Shown one piece after another: positions 12,901-21,074 of a stretch of 64,000 nt of DNA (within the stretch, counting starts at the first letter, position 1; every line of letters begins with the position of its first letter). Source of the stretch: Colias croceus (taxonomy: Eukaryota; Arthropoda; Insecta; Lepidoptera; Pieridae); assembly GCF_905220415.1 (NCBI RefSeq), contig NC_059555.1, forward strand, positions 868,001 to 932,000. Direction: 5' to 3'. The position numbers and the translations under genes were made by a program. The notes beneath the pieces are model-generated. The model saw only the letters and a program-made list of their open reading frames with translations, was not told the origin of the DNA and ran no database searches.

Positions 12901-13116
12901 TATTAAATGTGTTTGTTTGTCTATCAGACGCAATGTTGGAAGTGCTCACTTGCATGAATTTCATTGTATAAAACAATAATAAATAAATAAACACTTACTT
13001 TGATAATTTGCACTACTCGGAGTAGATGGGATATCTTTTGCATATTTGTGTAAGACGTTCTTGAAAACTGGTTGAGTAAAGTTTATTTCATTTGTAAATA
13101 CATCGAAGTCTTCCAT
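948..13116 (-). CDS. Sse: Separase, compact Sse-like (3' end outside window; one frameshift)
   Basis: Caspase-like cysteine protease (family C50) that cleaves cohesin at anaphase. Exons by minus-strand reading: 13116-12999, 12696-12562, 12410-12344, 11974-11802, 10960-10796, 7794-7652, 7324-7197, 6884-6524, 6161-5992, 5396-5261, 3538-3383, 1093-948. All follow GT-AG and the phases join, giving about 632 residues before an unseen C-terminal exon. Diagnostic family matches are HPVILIVDE, FPWESLPVL and PVTRM in exons 8-9, the catalytic His in LYCGHGDG, the catalytic Cys in LAGCGSARL, and GCPMVVGMLWEVTD across the exon 11-12 junction. The ATG has a good context (AAAAATGG) and an in-frame TAA four codons upstream. 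Vertebrate separases exceed 2000 residues; this length matches the short Drosophila form, whose N-terminal partner is a separate gene (Three rows). Exon 9 is 170 nt where phase requires 169. The orthology call is firm; the functional state of this copy is uncertain. Confidence 0.9.
1364..2815. mobile_element. TIR DNA transposon, ~1.45 kb, probably non-autonomous
   Basis: The ends are near-perfect inverted repeats of about 36 bp, beginning TTGGCCGTAGATAAGC on the left and ending GCTTATCTACGGCCAA-like on the right; both include GGATCC. Inside both ends a GGATC or GATTC motif preceded by an A-run recurs many times, as subterminal transposase-binding repeats do in hAT- or P-like elements. Two short plus-strand ORFs (1920-2165 and 2288-2476) may be remnants of an internal gene; I do not recognise them. 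No clear target-site duplication is visible. It sits in the last visible separase intron. Confidence 0.75.
1920..2165 (+). pseudogene. ORF fragment inside TIR transposon, unknown
   Basis: An 81-codon open frame with a protein-like composition (it contains EDCKVCWGYKLLRLKS). It ends at a TGA, and a second short frame at 2288-2476 could be its decayed continuation. It lies centrally between the inverted repeats of the 1364-2815 element, so a transposase or captured fragment is the likely origin. I recognise no family and assign no function. Confidence 0.3.
3550..4022. mobile_element. MITE, ~470 bp, TIR starting GGGGC
   Basis: The termini GGGGCCATCCATTAATCACG and its near-complement ending GATTAATGGACAGCCCC form ~23 bp inverted repeats, flanked by the trinucleotide ATA on both sides (3547-3549 and 4023-4025), a plausible 3-bp target duplication as in PIF/Harbinger-type elements. 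The subterminal regions carry C-rich blocks. On the separase strand the element ends only 11 bases before exon 11. Confidence 0.8.
4392..4709 (+). mobile_element. Helitron-like element with (GTCT)n, copy 1
   Basis: Begins TCTATACATATAATAAATC and ends GGCGGAAGCTAGT after a GC-rich CCGCGCGGACGGAGTCGCGG stretch, with a short GTCT tract in the middle. The same unit recurs at 24661-25016 (-), 27564-28042 (+), 34182-34659 (-) and truncated at 44150-44372 (-). The CTAGT end and embedded microsatellite resemble the lepidopteran non-autonomous Helitron/MINE group; the class is inferred. Confidence 0.75.
5139..5158. repeat. (AAAT)n microsatellite
   Basis: A run of aaat tetranucleotides following a TTGATAAATAAAT stretch, typical of a LINE 3' terminus. 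The preceding ~110 bases (5030-5138) may be a short LINE 3' end in the plus direction. Confidence 0.5.
5411..5651 (+). mobile_element. Helitron-like element next to separase exon 10 acceptor
   Basis: Begins CTACTAATATTATAAATGCG, carries a GTCT tract, and ends GCCGCGGGCGGAAACCTAGT. Related copies lie at 8007-8180 and 35105-35281. It starts about 14 bases upstream (on the gene strand) of separase exon 10, so the sequence upstream of that acceptor is element-derived. Confidence 0.75.
6899..7174 (+). mobile_element. Helitron-like element next to separase exon 8 acceptor
   Basis: Begins ACAAATATTATAAATGCGAAAG and ends at a GGACAAAGTCGCGG stretch followed by AGTTAGTT. The body includes the family sentence of an 'ACTGGACCGATTT' block. 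It ends about 15 bases from separase exon 8. Confidence 0.65.
8007..8180 (+). mobile_element. Short Helitron-like element
   Basis: Starts near ACGTAGTAACTCTGTCTGTC and ends GGTCGGAAAGCTAGT. It directly precedes the LINE insertion in the same separase intron. Confidence 0.65.
8394..10499 (+). CDS. LINE ORF2 fragment: reverse transcriptase
   Basis: A 701-codon uninterrupted frame that continues in frame upstream to about 8223 without an ATG, so the true N-terminus (endonuclease) is missing. RT motifs in order: FRPISLLTIVSKIMEKL, QYGFRNGKSTEDAV, the catalytic block AFDTVSRP, GVPQGSVLSPTLF, and the active-site box FAYADDTAVI. A C-terminal region with KYLGVIIDKHLTW and NYCLVSWGSAKK is typical of LINE ORF2 after the thumb. 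Intact RT motifs and no stop suggest a fairly recent insertion. It is in the opposite orientation to separase, within its intron. It is not a host gene. Confidence 0.9.
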   Translation: MEEFTGKVSKIIQNHSLKVPIKNSKSIKKPWMSSNLLKCIRKRDRLHIEARKKENRENPIIQKRYKDYRNYCNNTIQNLKNAYEKGLLEKSEGSIKKTWDAIKYICKLNNKTSSYFDIFSSDQNSTRTLNKVNDYFANIGEQLAKETMKQINKTETELVQLAANLDESHTNPDKSFFINPTNELEVSDIISNLKNDSAPGWDGINCRVIKLAKSDLSAPITHICNLSISTGIVPSHMKLANVCPIHKGGDTSSLANFRPISLLTIVSKIMEKLINKRLLKYLEQNKMLSVNQYGFRNGKSTEDAVTNLVDFITMRLDGGEKCVGVFLDLAKAFDTVSRPILLRKLELFGIRGTALDWFTSYLSNREQSVCLGEYLSSPAAIRYGVPQGSVLSPTLFLLYVNGLCSLKLNQAKIFAYADDTAVIFHGRSWREAYSAAETGMQTVANWLHHNLLSLNIGKTKLMNFNISNRTNAPKELSLTIHKCQNDTSNCKCTALENVTYIKYLGVIIDKHLTWNLQTDLVKTRVRKLTYIFRKLRLIADIKMIKMTYFALCQSILNYCLVSWGSAKKCHLIKVERAQRAILKTIFKKNLRYPTKELYQEAGILTVRQLYILAVILKFHKIAPNTIITNERTRRNPAWRKHSCNMSFGSKAFIFMGPHLYSIINKKLNIFPMTKFRCKKYVTNWLLNLDYLETENLVTIIS
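10550..10620. repeat. (CA)n-rich tract in LINE 3' UTR
   Basis: Imperfect CACACA/CATACA repeats directly after the reverse-transcriptase stop codon. Confidence 0.7.
10791..10796 (-). promoter_or_regulatory. Separase exon 5 splice donor abutting LINE tail
   Basis: On the minus strand the exon ends ACTAAAG and the intron begins GTATGAAAAATG. The donor GTATG is followed at once by the reverse complement of the LINE's terminal repeats, so the +6 position onward is LINE-derived. Confidence 0.7.
11350..11611 (+). pseudogene. RTE-like LINE ORF2 C-terminal fragment
   Basis: Translation gives the familiar tail of arthropod RTE/BovB-type LINE proteins: SKLKWQRAGHIFRKTNNRW, VVEWRPRLGKHSVGRP, TRWSDDLRKIAGK, then KWHVMGETYIQQWT. 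One in-frame TAG interrupts it after the GKNC position. It is a dead fragment inside a separase intron. Confidence 0.75.
12012..12241 (+). mobile_element. tRNA-headed SINE with Helitron-like tail
   Basis: The first ~75 bases resemble a tRNA: an A-box-like TGGTTCAGTGGTTGA and a B-box-like GGGTTTGATTCCCGG at proper spacing. After an A-run the body changes to a Helitron-like sentence (CTGAACGGATTTGGATG, then GGTGAAACCGCACAG) and ends TAGCTAGTT. It is either a composite SINE or two nested insertions, in a separase intron. Confidence 0.6.
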
Positions 13117-16079
13117 TTTTATGCACTTTTAATCCACTTTAATTGTTTTGTTTACGGAATACGGGATAAGTTCTGAACCACAGAGCAAGTATTTTCTGAA
13201 CCACTTCTGAACTAAAACTATTTTCCGTTAAATTTTAAACTTAGAGCAAGTGTCATGTGTCACAAAAAAATTGACATATTTACTTAATGTTCAGAAACCG
13301 CATGTGGAAGTATTTGATTTCGTGTAGAAACAAAAGCATAGATATCGTATAGTTTTCACTATTTGGGTATTTTCCTTAGGTATTTTCGCAACGAGCAACG
13401 ATTATAATAAAGTATCACTGATATTAAGTTTATGTAGCATTTATCTAATTTGTATCCCCTTTGAATCATGAATATCATTTATTCTTTTGTGAATAACATT
13501 GTGAACACGTGAATGATGTAAATTGTAAAGAGCTTACAATATTTAAAAAAAATCTAGTTAAATAAATATAATATTATCAATGAATTTAATCATTTACCGA
13601 CAATTAACCCATTAAGATGTAATAGTTTTAAATTAAAATAAGCAAAATCTGTTAAACTTCAGTGAAGTTTAAATTTTTTATGCGTAGCTTCTTCTTCCCT
13701 ACTTTACATTATTTTGAAACAATTTTCTTCTATGTTCTTCATTAAAATCCTCTTGCTTATTATATTACAATCAAAGCGTCCGCTAATGACAAAGAAATAC
13801 CTATGTTAATTATATTTAAATAGGTGACTTGTATTATTATGCAAGACGCGTGCATTAGAGGGCACATTAATAACTATAGAAAACTTTCACATAGCTTTCA
13901 ATAGATAGAACAATATGTGAATTATTCTAATACTTAGGTACTTAACTAGGCACTAGAATATGGTTTTACATATTATAGGAGAAAGCAAGGTCAACAAATG
14001 TTTACAAACAAATTTAAATATGTTTAAAATATGCAGTTATGTGTGTCATCTCAATATTTGAATATTTTTAGATATGAATGTCATACTTTAATGATTAATT
14101 AGGTACTATGAAATCGACTCAACTATTAGGTATTTATTTCCATTCCTTATTTTATAGGAAACATTACTTTATTAGTTATAGCAACTTTATAAAAAAAAAA
14201 ACAAACAACATACACTATTGTAGGCACAGATTGTAGGCGAGATTGTAGGTACCATAGGTAATTAGGTAGGTACTGACTAGTGTGTGTAGTTCTTGTTTGT
14301 GTGTGTATGCTATGCAAATGGTTGTCCATTACCTACTTCATTAGGAATTCAATGCATCTGTGGGTGTAGCATGCTCCAGTACAAATAAGCCTTTAAATTA
14401 TCTCATAGTTCTGATACGGAAATATGGATCATGCTTTATACTTTTATTTAAAAGGAAAAGGAATTTATTTTACCATCCCCACCATAAATAAAAGTAACTT
14501 ATAAATAACAATAGACTTCTTTTAACTAGTAAATACAGATATTATCATAGTACAGCTACATTCAAAGTTGCACCACTATCACGATTATTATAAAGGAGTA
14601 GATTGGGACAAATGATCACTAAAATTCTGCTTTCTTACTATTGAAAGAAGTTGATGAAAGATCCATAAACAAAATCAATAGATAAACGACAGAATAACTC
14701 AAATAGCCTTTGGTTCGCATACTGCATAGTGCATACTGCATACAAATAAGAATTACGTAGGTAATAAGTACCTAGGTACTTCGTAATTGTTTACCTTCAC
14801 TTTAAAAACAAAGGATCCCTTTATAACAAAACAAGTGATAACTGCGTTAAAAACAACAGACTTCAAACTTGCACTTGCAAAATTTACAAATACCTACAGA
14901 CAAAAATGCTCATAAAATAAAAACTACTCGGCCTATCCGAATAAAATTTTTATGGGACCAATTCGACACCATCCCGCATCGAACAAAAAAAGAATCACGT
15001 AAATCGGTTTAGAAACCTCGGAGTAATCGGTGTACATACCTACATAAAAAAAAAAAAAATACCGGCCGAATTGATAACCTCCTCCTTTTTTTTGAAGTCG
15101 GTTAATAAAGGTATCAATACCTACAACTTTTGTGAAAGTTAAGTGTCTCAATGTTGGAAATTGGAATGTATCGAAATAATATTTGCATGGCACGCAATTC
15201 ATCAAAATCGGTTAATCCGTTTGCGAAGATGGGACATGCGTGCTCACGAATTTATACTTCAGTCAAGGCTCAAGTCTGTTCTAGTTTATTTAACTAGACT
15301 AGAATATAATCGTACACGTATTAGCTAGCCCCGCGGCTACGCTTGCGTGGTTTTGATATCACGCGATCTGATCACTATAAACAGTCTCCAGCCTCAGTTG
15401 GAACCCCTCCTAGATTTGACTCTTCTAGCAGGTTCCATACATTTGGCAAATTCAAAATATTTTTATGCGTAAACAAAAGGCCTAAGAGATGATACTTTGC
15501 GATTTGCATTAGTAGGTACCTATAGATGCCTGCAGTTAGGTACATCACATTGTAAAAAATTAATCGTTGGTTGTTTTACAAAAAATATGCAGAGTTCATA
15601 AAGTTAGAAGTAGATATCTAGTAGGTAAATCCTAGAAATCCTGTCTCTAAAATGATCTATGATAATTTAAATAAAATCAATTGTTATGCAAAAATGTTGT
15701 TTTACAACGAATTTATAATTGTTTTCAATCAAAGCTGTTTGTGTTTATAAATAAATAAAGTAACACTAACATTAGAAAATGTGTGTATTTGAAGTTTGTT
15801 GGGTAGATGAAAACATAATACTCATTACTTGTGTGTGTATTGTGTAAAAGCAAATGTATAAATAAACTATCAAACACGTTTAACATGACATCCATTTACG
15901 TTAATAACTCCTTGATAAACATATTATATACAACTATATTTAAATCTAAACATTTTATATCACAGCGAAACCCTATAAAGCATCGCGAAAAGATTAACTT
16001 ACTAAGTACTCGGGTTAGCATTTAAAACCAACCTCAAAGATTATTTCAATTTCGAGGTTATAATAAAAATGCAGGTGAA
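13117..16079. other. Separase 5' flank and intergenic region
   Basis: No coding sequence recognised. The separase promoter should lie just above 13117; I see no clear TATA box. The rest is AT-rich. It holds the TIR repeat at 14838-15105 and, next to it (15106-15340), a degraded Helitron-like fragment containing ATCAAAATCGGTTAATCCG and ending near GCTAGCCCCGCGG. Confidence 0.5.
14838..15105 (-). mobile_element. TIR repeat with GAAGTCGGTT ends, copy 1
   Basis: Termini read AACAACAGACTTCAAACTTGC and TTTGAAGTCGGTTAA, inverted relative to each other. The interior contains GGACCAATTCGACACCATCC and CGGCCGAATTGATAACC. A second copy in the other orientation is at 31351-31605, and a fragment at 55884-55950. 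Confidence 0.7.
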
Positions 16080-17475
16080 ATAAAAGTCGAACATTTTTCA
16101 AAACTTTTATTCGTAATAAACATAAACAATGTGCAAATTTGTCACATTTTAGAGTTAAAAACTTCTTAAATAAACTTTTCTACGTTAACAGTTAAAGATT
16201 TTATTATTTTATTAAAAAGGTAAGTAAACTTACATTGACTAATAAAATGCTACTTATGTTAAAATTATTTTCTAGTGGCACTTTTCAAATTTTGATTTTC
16301 CGCGTAGTCTACTAGCGTGCTCACTAATAAGGCGTAATAAGGCACAAATTGAAACGATTGCCAAAACATGTGTATACAACGGTAAAAATAATAAAAAATA
16401 CTGCATGCTAAAAATGGAAAGGAAATCAATCAGAATACTGATGCGTTAACCTAGGCAGGCGAATAAATACAAGCAAACACGAGTAAATAAAGCGTATTAC
16501 AAAATATCACTAATTTTTACTTTGTGTAACACAAAAATAAACTATTCGAAAGAATTCAACACGCTTAGAACTACTCTCGATGTATTTTTTTTTTTTCATT
16601 AAGTATAACAAGTAAATACAATATAGTGGTCGTGGTAAACTGCATCATAAATCACTATACGTGCTAAAACTCTAGTTCTAAGCTAAAACTTTCTAATATA
16701 AATTATTGGATATGATGTAAAGGCACAAATAGTTTTAAAAACAGTACGACTCTTTCGATTCCTATATTAATAGTGTATATAAAAAAAAAAAAACCTTGAA
16801 TACATGATTTTTTAGTTTTCCAAGCACCACATCACACTATTTCTCTTACACCTAAAATATAACTTAATAATATTTAGTTAAATATTTGAACAATAAAAAT
16901 CTTATTGTATATCTATTATTGCCATCTTGATATCGTAGCGAGAACGAGTCTAATAGTGATAAAAATAAATAATATACACAATATATCTTCGGCCGATGAA
17001 AATATGTTAGGCGATGTGATTTCACATTACTCTAAATCATATCTAAGTTATCTTATTTACAATTCAAAACAGATCGAGAAAAAACTCAAGGCCAAATTCT
17101 ATCACATATAAGTTCGGATTGCTAACTAGGCAATAACATAAATATTAAACTATGTAGAAACAGCAGCGTTCGCTGACGGTTCCAAACGAAGGAATTAAGT
17201 GGCGATTTTATGCGCGTAACCGTTGTATTTATTCGAGTGTACACGCACGTATTCGCTTAAATGAACACGGCCATAGTGTAGGCGGCCATTCTCTCATCAA
17301 TGCTTAATTTATTCAAACTTGAACAAATACACCGTATCCCCGTTAAACTAGTACGCAATTATATCCGATATAACGGCCATAACTTTAAAACTACGTATAA
17401 ATGAATCGATCACATACAGAGGGAGTATCGAGACTGAAGTGGCACTTAGATAGCAACGGAAGGGTTGATTGAGGA
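16080..17475 (-). other. Probable egalitarian 3' untranslated region
   Basis: Unique, AT-rich sequence directly downstream of the egalitarian stop codon, without recognised repeats or coding potential. Several TTTATT motifs on the plus strand (AATAAA on the gene strand), including one near 17228 and one near 16106, are candidate poly(A) signals. I cannot tell which is used. Confidence 0.4.
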
Positions 17476-20034
17476 TCAAGACATGTTATTGATACCCACC
17501 CTCTTGCTGAAGGGCGTGGCGTCCAGCATCCTCTCGTTCAGTTTGTCCTCTTCTCTGAAGTGAATCCTGGTGATGACGATGTCTCCCGTGCTGAGCGTCT
17601 GCGACCCGACCTCGGATTTCTTGGCTTCAATGAGATCATTGCATTTTGTTTCACCTGAATTATGACATTTGCAGCTACAATTCTTGCCATCGCTGTCACC
17701 GATGTTCAGAATTTGACTTAGATTCGACCAATCCTTATTTTTGAGCAAAGGCAGCGTCTGTTCCATCGTTTGCGAAAACTTGTCTTCCAATTCGCCACTT
17801 AATGGCGCGACTGCCGAGAGGATTGCTTCGAGACGGTTTATTTTCTCCACTTTGTCCATATTTGTGTCTGACAATATTTCGTCCATCATTTGCATGGACT
17901 CTGTCAAACTTGGGGGCTGAGTAGAATGGGGGGATGAAATTGAATCTGACGGGTTCGATTCCAAACTTGCCATTTCGTTTTCTTTATCATCATCATCAGA
18001 ATCACTGTCCTTGTCTTGTCCAATAGCCTCCAATTTTTCCAGCTTCTTGGAAATTTTGTGACAACCTTTCAGTTTTTCTTTTTCCTCCTCTGTTAGCTCT
18101 AAGTATCTGAGCAGACGAATTTCCCTGTTGCTCAACACAATGTTTTTAGTTGTTTCAGCTAGTTTTTGTTTAAGTTCACCAACTTCTGTGTTAATTTTCC
18201 TCTGCCTCTTACGTAGTTTAACTTCAGTTGGCTGTATATGCATGAACACTTGTTCATTGCTCAGTTCTTCAAACAACTGTTGGTTGTCAGGTTTAATATT
18301 GCTAGACATAAAAGCATAGATAGCCGGGTTCACTAAAGACAGAACATCAGACGCTGCATAAATAATCATGTCCTTTGTGAGAGGTCTGCGTGCCCAATAC
18401 CTTTGGTCCCTGCGGTAAACATTTTTCAATTGTTCCTTCATTGGATTCATCGGTGCGTTGTATATTTCACAGAGGGCATTGAGACTTAAATTCTTCACTT
18501 TATAAACTGGTACATTTTGTGACTGTAATTGGAGCACTGCGTGAGCCGCTTGCGTATCAAAAACATTCTTCAAGGTGATTTCAAATTGATTGTACAAATT
18601 GACTGAGTCATTTCTGCAGTCGTGTATAATTTTAATAACACTCTCGCTCTCAAGCAAGTCTTTAATTTTTCCTTCAACCACCATAGACGGACATGCCATG
18701 ATATCTAGTATGTACACTTCTCCATTCATTGTAGCAATTTGGCATAAAGTCAGGACGCCTTTGAGCCCCAAGTTTATTCCTTCGCAATCAAATGAAACAA
18801 TACTTTTAGTAGTGCGTTTGGGATTCATAATACTGTCTATCAAAGTAGCACTCTCTCTAGCACTCGCAATTACAGTAGTACTTTGTAGCACCTTTTGCCT
18901 CCAAGCCTCGCCCATCATATTATTCCTAGCAGTAGTACCATTCATCTCTTCAGAGCAACGGTTTAAGTGATTGTTAACCCTGTCTCTGACCATATTTTCT
19001 GCCAGATTTTTAATTACTATAGAATTTATTCTTTGTTTTAAAGTTTGGTTTGCAATATTAGCTTGTGTGGCTCGAGGAGATTCAATAGGGCTGAGTATTC
19101 TGTTAGCGGGACTCTTCTTTCCATCGGAGGGTGTCGGACTGGCGACTATTGGAGGCACAGGCGAAGCTGGTTTCTCTTTTTCTTCGGAAGGCTTTGGTGC
19201 TTCAGTCTTTGTTTTTGATTTTATGTTTAGATACATAACAGGTATTTTTGGTTTGCTTATGAGTGTAACAAGATTTGATTGTACATGGAAGCTGTCGGAA
19301 AACAGTTTTAAAAAGGCACTTAAATCAGCTGGCGTTTTAAACATTTGATACCAGTACTCTTGTGGAAATCTTGACACAATTAAATGGAAGAGCTGGTCGA
19401 CCATCACTGGGCCTTTAGCCTCAATACATTGAGCAACATAGTCCAAGAGTTGCTGCGCTGTATCTGTGTTTATATTAGCGACGGGTAAATTATGGAATTG
19501 CTCTGAATTACTATGTGCATTATCGCGCCTATGATTATCACTGACTAGAACAACGTTATCATCGATAATTTGAAAAGTATCGGGGTGCTTCATGAGAAAC
19601 TCCTTAAACTCCTTAATGCGTTGGCCGGAGATGTGACGTACCTGCGGCGAGGCCTGACTGCGGTGACCTAGAAGGCTTTTAATCGGTACCTCGGTTCCTT
19701 CTCCGTACTGCACCATTTTGCCCGCGAAGTACTCTTTAGCTTCCTCGATGTAGTCATTGTTGGACGACGCGCCAGCACCGGTCGGGCACCTCTGAAACGT
19801 GTTGATATCAACATAGTCCCCGTCTATGCTGAACAACGCGGGGTACTGAGCCAAGAACTTTTTCAGGCCCGACTGTGACCCACCAGCTATTTGACGCATC
19901 TCCTTAGTGAATCCTTTGGCACCAAACTGACAGGAAAGATCGTGCAACGTTCTCGGCTCGCCTTTATCGAGCAGGCGCTCCACGAAGAACAACAGAGTGA
20001 GATTTCTAGCGAGCTCATATTCCATTGATTCCAT
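17476..20034 (-). CDS. egl: Egalitarian (RNA cargo adaptor, exonuclease-fold protein)
   Basis: An 852-residue single-exon ORF orthologous to Drosophila Egalitarian, which links localised mRNAs to Bicaudal-D and dynein in oocytes and embryos. The N-terminus carries the strongly conserved block TLHDLSCQFGAKGFTKEMRQ then IAGGSQSGLKKFLAQYP (about residues 29-65), the region known in flies for BicD and RNA contacts. Residues ~412-575 form a DEDD-type 3'-5' exonuclease-like domain: SFDCEG (D, E), IIHDCRND (D) and YAASDVLSL (Y...D), so all acidic positions look intact. An acidic low-complexity stretch (DSDSDDDDKE, ~residue 675) and a coiled-coil-like segment (~610-660) follow. Near the C-terminus VGSQTLS fits the LC8 dynein light chain binding motif. 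The chosen ATG gives MESMEYELARNLTLLFF, similar in start to the fly protein. It is transcribed away from Vps29, ~1 kb distant. Confidence 0.95.
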   Translation of the reverse strand: MESMEYELARNLTLLFFVERLLDKGEPRTLHDLSCQFGAKGFTKEMRQIAGGSQSGLKKFLAQYPALFSIDGDYVDINTFQRCPTGAGASSNNDYIEEAKEYFAGKMVQYGEGTEVPIKSLLGHRSQASPQVRHISGQRIKEFKEFLMKHPDTFQIIDDNVVLVSDNHRRDNAHSNSEQFHNLPVANINTDTAQQLLDYVAQCIEAKGPVMVDQLFHLIVSRFPQEYWYQMFKTPADLSAFLKLFSDSFHVQSNLVTLISKPKIPVMYLNIKSKTKTEAPKPSEEKEKPASPVPPIVASPTPSDGKKSPANRILSPIESPRATQANIANQTLKQRINSIVIKNLAENMVRDRVNNHLNRCSEEMNGTTARNNMMGEAWRQKVLQSTTVIASARESATLIDSIMNPKRTTKSIVSFDCEGINLGLKGVLTLCQIATMNGEVYILDIMACPSMVVEGKIKDLLESESVIKIIHDCRNDSVNLYNQFEITLKNVFDTQAAHAVLQLQSQNVPVYKVKNLSLNALCEIYNAPMNPMKEQLKNVYRRDQRYWARRPLTKDMIIYAASDVLSLVNPAIYAFMSSNIKPDNQQLFEELSNEQVFMHIQPTEVKLRKRQRKINTEVGELKQKLAETTKNIVLSNREIRLLRYLELTEEEKEKLKGCHKISKKLEKLEAIGQDKDSDSDDDDKENEMASLESNPSDSISSPHSTQPPSLTESMQMMDEILSDTNMDKVEKINRLEAILSAVAPLSGELEDKFSQTMEQTLPLLKNKDWSNLSQILNIGDSDGKNCSCKCHNSGETKCNDLIEAKKSEVGSQTLSTGDIVITRIHFREEDKLNERMLDATPFSKRVGINNMS

Positions 20035-20510
20035 TTCCCAGCAGTTGGTGCCAATGTGTTTTCTTACACTAAATTTTTCTACGTATATGTGTCACCCACA
20101 ACACCATGAAATTCTTTAATTCCAAATCAAAGAGAATAGAAGAAAGTGACGTGAGTTTAACATTATTGCTATCAACAAGTTAGTGTTTCTGATAAATTTT
20201 TCTTAGGTTATGGTTTAAAATTTTAAATATAATATTTTGTATTTTATCCACATTAATGTGGATAATAAAAAAATAATTTCAATTCAAATAATTTTGATTA
20301 CATATCGCAACAATGTTGAAGTTTTAATTACCTATCTTAAATAATATAAGTATTGTGGTATAAATTATTCGCATATGTAGGTATTTTGTGCTTTGATCTC
20401 GGAGCAATTAGGCTTTGATAGACATATATAACACACATCTAAGAAGAAGAAGAATTACATATATGTAATTGATAAAATAATTTTTAATCAGTTCTGTGTT
20501 TTTATTAATT

Positions 20511-20640
20511 AAGCTATTGCATAGCTTCTATCGCGGGCCTTGAGCGCAGGGACCGAATCCAGAAATTCCGCAACGAAAAAACCTCACGCTCCCCACTCCG
20601 ACGGGCACGGAGGTGTGGCTTGAAGGCATGCTATGCAATA
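20511..20640. mobile_element. MITE-like unit flanked by GCTATGCAATAGC
   Basis: ATTGCATAGC near 20516 and GCTATGCAATAGC near 20629 are inverted copies enclosing a GC-rich body (GCGGGCCTTGAGCGCAGGGA...). It lies in the 1 kb between the divergent egalitarian and Vps29 genes. Confidence 0.55.
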
Positions 20641-20679
20641 GCACAGTGCAAAGAGTATAGTATGGCACAGTGCAATAGC

Positions 20680-20735
20680 TTTACCGCGGCCAAGAAGCTT
20701 ATATCTTATACACATATAAGCTTCTTGACCGCGGC
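20680..20735. repeat. Inverted repeat (hairpin) near egl/Vps29 promoters
   Basis: The arms CCGCGGCCAAGAAGCTTATA and TATAAGCTTCTTGACCGCGG are nearly perfectly complementary and are separated by about a dozen bases. The hairpin directly follows the 20511-20640 unit and may be part of the same element or a second one. Confidence 0.8.
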
Positions 20736-21074
20736 AGTCCCCGAGTGCCACATGTCTTTTTTTATTTTTTTTTATTGAATTCGATGAACCCTTGATGATT
20801 TGTGATGATTCCGCTTTGATTCCGCTTTGATTCCGCCTAATGTAGCAACATTATTTTTATGGCATTATTACACAAGTCACTGTCAACTTGTCAAGTGTTA
20901 CCTATTGTCAATTAAACTTTGACATTCCAATTTCCATACAAGTGGGTGTAAACTAAAATATTTTTCTTAAAAAAAATATAAAATTTGAAATATTATCTAA
21001 GCAAAAAGAACTTTTCAAAACGTGTTTATATTTTGGTTAAAATATATAATTAAGTATAACAACCCTAAAAAATA

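Noticed and set aside
18128..19348. Three plus-strand ORFs of 63-126 codons
   Set aside because: Shadows on the opposite strand of the egalitarian coding sequence.
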